DNA from: Camillea tinctor
Lineage: Eukaryota > Ascomycota > Sordariomycetes > Xylariales > Xylariaceae
Reading direction: 5' to 3'
Assembly: GCA_022578605.1 (NCBI GenBank)
Contig: MU394053.1
Coordinates: forward strand, 621,960-685,959
Length of the DNA: 64,000 bases
A model generated the notes under the pieces. It saw only the letters and a program-made list of their open reading frames with translations. It did not search any database and had not been told where the DNA came from. The first letter of the stretch is position 1. The number at the start of each line of letters is the position of its first letter. Shown here piece by piece: positions 58,504 to 64,000 of the stretch. Made by a program: the position numbers and the translations under genes.

Positions 58504-60809
58504 TGGTGTTGATAGACTAAAAAAAAAAAAAATAATTGATGTATGTACCTTCAGCGCTCTCTCGAAGGCGGTAGACAAATATGCCGATGATACGAAGAAC
58601 GGGAGCTGTCAAGAACCGGGCACCGATCGAGACAAAGACTTTTTAGAGGGAACGGGAAAAACGGGACAACGGTAAATGGGGGCCATGGGGTATGGGTATG
58701 GGTAAGAATGGGGCATCTTTCAAGCTGTCATCAATATTTTTAAAAGTGGCTGGTGGCTGAGTCTGGCGTTGATTTGTTGCTCAACGCCAGGTAGATCCCT
58801 GCTAAACTCCCCCCCGTTACTCCAATGATATCCTCTCTCCAACTTGTTATTTACATACTTTTTACTGGAGTTCCTCCGGTAAGTACTTCCTAAGGTTATA
58901 AACTTATACCTAACATATAAGGTTACCTACTATATTTCACACTAACACCTATCGCTGCTATCTTACCTAGGTAAATTCACTTACATGCGTTCCCCGTCAT
59001 GTAGTCGTCACCATGAAATAACTTAAATAAGGTTATGAAATTAAAACGCTGAATTCGAAATAAGAGGATGTCTAAAATTAACCTAACTCTGCTATCGCGT
59101 GTGACAACGGACCGGCGTACGTACAGACACACTGGTTACTGATACGCTATGTCCCCTCCAGCCCGCTATCAGTCATCTCATTAATAAGCTTGAATGCTGA
59201 GGTCCAGTCACTTAACCCATAAAAATGTACGGTTTCTCTAATCTATATGAGAAAGAGAAAACGGGGTTTTCGGAACTTACCATCATTCTTGTTACACAGC
59301 TTCAGTCACTCACTCTTATAGGCATGTATAGAATACTAACCTACTAATCTAGGTTAGTCACTGAGTATCACTTCACTCATCGCAGATAGGTAAGAAGCTT
59401 CAATAAAAAAAATCGAAAAATACCAAGACACATACTCCATTCATAAGAGCACGTCTGCCAAGAGCTTTCCGTAATATCCTCTCATTGTAACCAAATTTCG
59501 ACACTCACACACCTTGGCACGAGAAGAAAGCAGTATAGCTGAGTCAGAGACTTACGAAAGCTAGGAGGTATACGAAATAACCTAACCTAGTTTCTTCAGA
59601 TAGAAACTGGCCAATAATTATTATTTGATAACTTGGTTGAAACGTACTTTAATTATAGATACGTTATGTCTCGTTTTGTTTTGTTTGATTATAATCCACT
59701 TTGACATTCCACTCCTAGAAGCGCAACAGTTTCTCATTCTCCAACATAATACGAGATAGTCAATATTAACTAGCAATGAAATTCACTCTAGGGCCATATA
59801 AGTGTCTATATCACTTAAGCATCTATAGTGAATAACCAATAAATGGGAACACCTATACAATGCTGTGCTTTATCGCTGACTAGTACTAGGTATGTAACAT
59901 TTCCAAACTTCTTTATTAGGACAAGAGGGCAAGTCACGTCACCTAATCCGTTTAAGACGTTATTCGCAACAGGACCCTGGACCTTTCGGAAATCAATGAT
60001 ATGCAATACTAACTTGTAGAGAGCCGTAAGAAATCATCATGTGTTTCACTAGCCAATATAGAGGCTATATATACCTATCTTCCCAACGGAGATACTTCTA
60101 CCAGGACTCCCAAATATCACATGTCATAGAACTAGATGGACAAGAAATATACTCATACTCCTTCCACACGCGCAGTTAATAATGCTCTCTTTTAAAGCAA
60201 CAGAGAGGAAATTAAAATACCCATGCACAACATGCACCGATTCACGCAACGAGAGGCGAATTTATTTATCATTTGTATTGGTATAACCTTAACTATATCA
60301 TCACATCCCACCCCGATCTCTGGGGTCCTATATTCAGGACAACCTGCTTATTACACCAAACAAGCCAGCGACAAGCGACCTCCTTTCTATTTCCCCGTGG
60401 AAACATAGGAAGGATTAGTTAGACATCACATAATACGCCGACGAATCCACAAACGCCGCCCCAAGCATCGCCCCTTAAAATATATATGCTCTTCTCCTTT
60501 CCTTATCTCCTATTCCCGTCCCCTGCCACTCGACTGCCACGCGGGTTAGGAGCAGGAGACACGGGACATTATGGCGTCAAAGGGGACAGAGATGCATTGG
60601 GTAACAGATATGACACGAGTCTTAGACGCGCTGAACCCCGTACCCTTAACCCCAACGCAGGGAAGAGCCCCTTAGCGATTATTCGTAAGGTTTAGCCCAC
60701 TAGCAACCGCTTGCCTCTCTCTCTCTCCCCATCTTTCGCACCTTAGTCACTTTCCTCCACGCCGTAATCGAAGCCGCCCAAACCAAACGAGCCAGGTACC
60801 CAAGGGAGT
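58504..60809. other. intergenic, no supported gene
   Basis: Promoter and leader of the Zn2Cys6 factor (a 5'-leader intron ending in a poly-T AG near 58520 is likely) and 3' flank of the aminotransferase. The palindrome TTACCTAGGTAA occurs at about 58963-58974. No frame is convincing. Confidence 0.6.
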
Positions 60810-63050
60810 TCAGAGCGCGAAGGTCTTCCTAACCGCCGCCCCGAAGCGCTCGATGGCGGTGCGCACGTCGTTCGGGGCCGCGGCCGCGAACGTGACGCGG
60901 AAGAACAGGCCGGAGGGGTCCTTGTCGGTCTCGGCGCGGAACCAGGACCCGCGGCAGGCGAGCACGCCCTGCTCGATGCACGCGTCGAACAGGTCCTGCT
61001 CGATGTCGAGGATGCTCTTGTTCTTGCCTCTAGCGAAGTCTGGGTGCTTCGTGTGGTCGATCGCGAGCCAGAGCTGTTTTTTCGGGGAGAGAATTAGCAT
61101 GAGTTTTTCTTTCTTTTTTTTCTTTTCTTTTCTTTTCTTCTTCTTTATTATCTATTCTCTTTTGATACGTTTGTTGCGGCTACACAAAAGTACAGGAATT
61201 GAAGGGGCCGAGAGGTCACAGGGGGGGGGGTGAGAGGGAGAAGTCGGGGTAAATCGGGAAAAGGGGGTGAGAAGGAAAAAAAAAGGAAAACCTACAAACA
61301 TGCCCGCCTTAGGCGGGACCCAGCTGACCACATCCCGGGGGAGATAGTCCTCGCAAGCGCCGAGCAGGGTGTCGCGGCGGCGCGCGTACCCGTCGCGCAG
61401 GCTCATGAGCCAGCGGAGGTAACCGGCGTGGCCCCACGTCTCGTCGACGAGCTTGTACAGCAGCAGCTGGGAGATGCCGGCGGGGCCCTGGCTAGCGCAC
61501 TCAGCGTGGCGGATGTAGCGCTCGATGACCTGCTCGGTGGCGGTGATCCAGCCGACGCGGGACCCGGGCACGACGACCTTGCTGAACGAGTCCATGCGCA
61601 GCACGCGGCCGTCGCGGTCCATGCTCAGCAGCGTCGGGATCAGGGTCTTGAGGAAGGCCTCGGCCGTGGCGTCTTCGGAGAGCTCGGTGTGGCCGTTGGC
61701 GGTGGAGGCGCCGTTGGATGCCTTGCCCTTGTAGTCGGGCATCTGGAGGAAATAGTACGGCTCGTCCTCGAGGATGAACACGTCGTGCTTGCAGCAGACC
61801 TCGTAGACGTCGCGCCTGCGCTGCTCGCCCATGGTCGCGCCCGTGGGGTTCTGCCCCGAGGGCACCGTGTACAGCACGGTGGGCTTCCGCGCGCCGCCGC
61901 GAGCGGCCACGTCCCAGTTCGATAGGATCTCGTCGAGGCTGTCGGCGCGCAGGCCCTCCCCGTCCATGGCCACGCCGAAGAGGCGGATGCCCAGGGGCGC
62001 TGCGGTCTCGAGCGCGGTCGCGAACGCGTACTCCTCGGTGAGCAGGGAGTCGTTGCGTGCGCGGTCGCAGAGCATGCGCAGCGCGGCCTCGAGGGCGCCC
62101 GTGCTCCCGATGGTCAGCGAGCACCGCCAGTCCGCGTAGGGCGGGTTGTACACGAGCTCGGTGTGCTCGGTCACCCAGCGCAATAGCTGCGCGGCGCCGA
62201 TGCTCTGGCCGTAGTTGAGCGCTATCGAGAGGTCGAATATGGCGCCGCGTTCTGATACGTCGTATTTGCCGACGCTGATCTCTTCGTTTTCCAGAATCTC
62301 TTCTACGGCGGGATTCCGGTTGAAGTGAGGCGGCTTAGGTACCTTCATGCTGAGCTCTTCGATGGGGAAGTTCTCCGGGGACGGGATGCCGCCGCCAAGG
62401 GAGATCATGCCGGGCTTCTTTAGGTGGCGAGCCGCCTGCTTGAGCATGCATGGTTGACGGGATGCGGATTCCTCACTGAAGAGGTCTAGGATCATACTTA
62501 ACATAAACCCCTATTTACGACGGACGATAACATAGATAGGGGAATGGCCCGGATCGTTACCGGGCACCATCCTATTTGCAGAGAAGATAAAGAAACAGGA
62601 AGCAAAACTTACGGTCCCATTTCCGAGCCTTTGGTTTACTCAAATTTGCCTATTTCGTGTCAATCCCGAGTCAGCACCAGATTACCAAGTTTATCAGCCA
62701 GCTTCCATCTCCACTTCAATCCATTTGAATAAACAACTACCCCCAACCGCCCTCCCCTTAAACTCCCCCTTTCAAAAGAAAAATCCACTCCCAGAAGAAA
62801 AAAAAACTAGAAGAGGAAAAGGGAAAATAAAGGAACTCACGGGTGACTTAAACATATCGCTATCCGAGTACGACGCCGTGGGCGCAACCAGCTTGCCCTC
62901 CTTCTCGCGGCGGGCTCGTATGGCCTGCAGGGTCAGGGGCTCCGACCCCCCGGCCTTGGTGGTGCCGGTGACGGCAGCATCCTTAGCAACTACGCCGATG
63001 GTGCCTAGGTTGGAAGGGGGTGCGTCTGGGGAGGCAGAAGGGGGTGACAT
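60810..63050 (-). CDS. aromatic amino acid aminotransferase (ARO8-like), four exons
   Basis: Proposed complement(join(60810..61073,61296..62485,62613..62649,62841..63050)), 566 aa, all junctions in frame. It includes a 37-nt micro-exon (62613-62649) encoding Asn-Leu-Ser-Lys-Pro-Lys-Ala-Arg-Lys-Trp-Asp and a 222-nt last intron. PLP fold-type I, class I: Ser-Leu-Gly-Gly-Gly near the start of the fold, Asn-Pro-Thr-Gly (295-298), Glu-Asp-Glu-Pro-Tyr (322-326), and the Schiff-base lysine in Ser-Phe-Ser-Lys (about 385) followed by Pro-Gly-Ser-Arg-Val-Gly. Ser-Ala-Ser-Arg-Gln-Pro and the N-terminal extension match yeast Aro8-type cytosolic enzymes, which transaminate Phe, Tyr and Trp and also 2-aminoadipate. 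The central exon is very GC-rich. It is probably primary metabolism and unrelated to the decayed locus. Confidence 0.93.
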
Positions 63051-64000
63051 GTTTACTAGAGGAAGGGGAGGTGTGTAGTAAGCAGTGGTGTGGTGGTGTA
63101 TGTAGGTAGGAAGGGATGGTAAGAAGAAAGGGGAGGGGGGGAAGGGTGAGTCAGTGGTGGTTGGTAGTAGTGATAAGAAGACTCAGCCGGAGGTAGGTAT
63201 ATTCGGTGGTGATAGAGGTAGAGGATGACAACGGGGTAAGAATACTGGCAAGTAAGTATAATAATATAATAAGTCCAAAGGCTACCCAAGTGACTCAGAG
63301 GGGGGAGGAGAGTAACAAGACCGGCAACGATGACGGATCAAGTATCAACAAGGCTCCGACGATATTAATAATAATAATAACAATAATCAAGTAGTATGTA
63401 TCAATACCGATAACCGGGGGATACGCAAGACGTTTAGTTATGCAAAGGAGGAAGAGGTGGCTGCAACAACTTATAAGTTGAGAAGCTCGTAGTATGGTTA
63501 CTAGTTATCCTTTTTTATACACCGACCCGATCCGATCCGACTTTTTGTGGTTTTTCTAAGGCGGAGGGAACAAAAAGGCGGTAGAAAGTTGTTAATGAGT
63601 ACGAGCTCGGTGGCGGCCCGAATAATAAGGAGCAGTGAAATAATAGTACGTACTTATCTACTAATAGTAATGAGTAGGAATAGGCAATTAAGTCAAGAGC
63701 TTTGTTGTCATTTCTTTTTTGGTCAAAGAAGAGGCGGAAAGGGGACTAGTTGGCTACGATGGTTTGGTTGGGTTTCCCTACGTATGACACACATTCACTC
63801 TACTTTCTCTCTCCTCTTACATGCACACCTCTCTCCACTCATTTCCGCATTTCCGTTTTCTTCTCTCTGTTTTATTTCTTCTATAGCGAGCTATACGTTT
63901 GGAAAATAAAAATTCATAAAGATATTTTTATCTAATAAGTTGGAGTATAGAGAGATAGCATGAAGATAAAACCGGGGTTGTGATGTTGTGTATTGGTGCT
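63051..64000. other. promoter side of the aminotransferase, nothing else seen
   Basis: The upstream region is purine/GGT-rich on the + strand (pyrimidine-rich in the sense of the minus-strand gene), with an (AAT)n run near 63366-63385. No supported gene lies before the window edge. Confidence 0.55.

Noticed and set aside
61230..61925. 231-codon plus-strand frame opposite the aminotransferase
   Set aside because: Shadow of the GC-rich coding exon on the other strand; the minus-strand frame carries the PLP motifs.
1..64000. tRNA genes, CRISPR arrays, intact transposases
   Set aside because: I scanned by eye for B-box words, regular spaced repeats and transposase or reverse transcriptase motifs and found none I could support; a tRNAscan or HMM search could still find some.

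Overview
The window reads as nuclear DNA of a filamentous ascomycete (Pezizomycotina). Genes are split by many 45-90 nt introns with GT(A/G)NGT donors, CTNAC-like branch sites and YAG acceptors. Two Zn2Cys6 regulators, fungal-type MFS drug transporters, a highly reducing PKS remnant and pyrimidine-rich 5' leaders all fit this. Intergenic DNA rich in TACCTAGGTA-like and GTACTCCGTAC-like words suggests, weakly, a Sordariomycete. Exon structures were built by hand from reading frame, splice signals and remembered family patterns; no search was run.

Layout. 1-5.2 kb is gene-poor. 5.2-6.0 kb encodes a bZIP factor. 7.1-8.9 kb (-) is a DHA1-type MFS gene with one in-frame stop. 11.3-13.0 kb has a protein-kinase stub that runs into an LTR-like segment, then a free-standing nucleoside-phosphorylase-like protein of the type usually seen as the N-terminal domain of fungal NLRs. 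13.7-23.7 kb is a decayed secondary-metabolite locus: a small conserved protein (intact), an alpha-oxoamine synthase that lacks its N-terminus and carries a frameshift, the first two exons of an MFS transporter welded directly to that synthase, the C-terminal half of a TesB-type acyl-CoA thioesterase, the ER-KR-ACP 3' part of a highly reducing PKS with two stops and a frameshift, and an apparently intact sulfotransferase-like gene.

25.3-43.0 kb carries intact accessory genes: an Upc2-like Zn2Cys6 regulator, a cytochrome P450 and an MFS transporter sharing a divergent promoter, a secreted BBE-type FAD oxidase, a four-helix membrane protein and an FAD monooxygenase. The tailoring, transport and regulatory genes thus look functional while the only visible core synthase is dead. 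They may serve a core enzyme elsewhere, or be leftovers of a recently lost PKS/oxoamine-synthase (aminoketide, sphinganine-like) pathway.

45-64 kb looks like ordinary conserved chromosome: a membrane-anchored alpha/beta hydrolase, a conserved Ser-rich protein, a large Gln/Asn-rich Zn2Cys6 factor and an ARO8-like aromatic aminotransferase, with long gene-poor spacers, homopolymer tracts and one 10-N assembly gap at 54042-54051. I recognised no tRNA, rRNA or CRISPR array.
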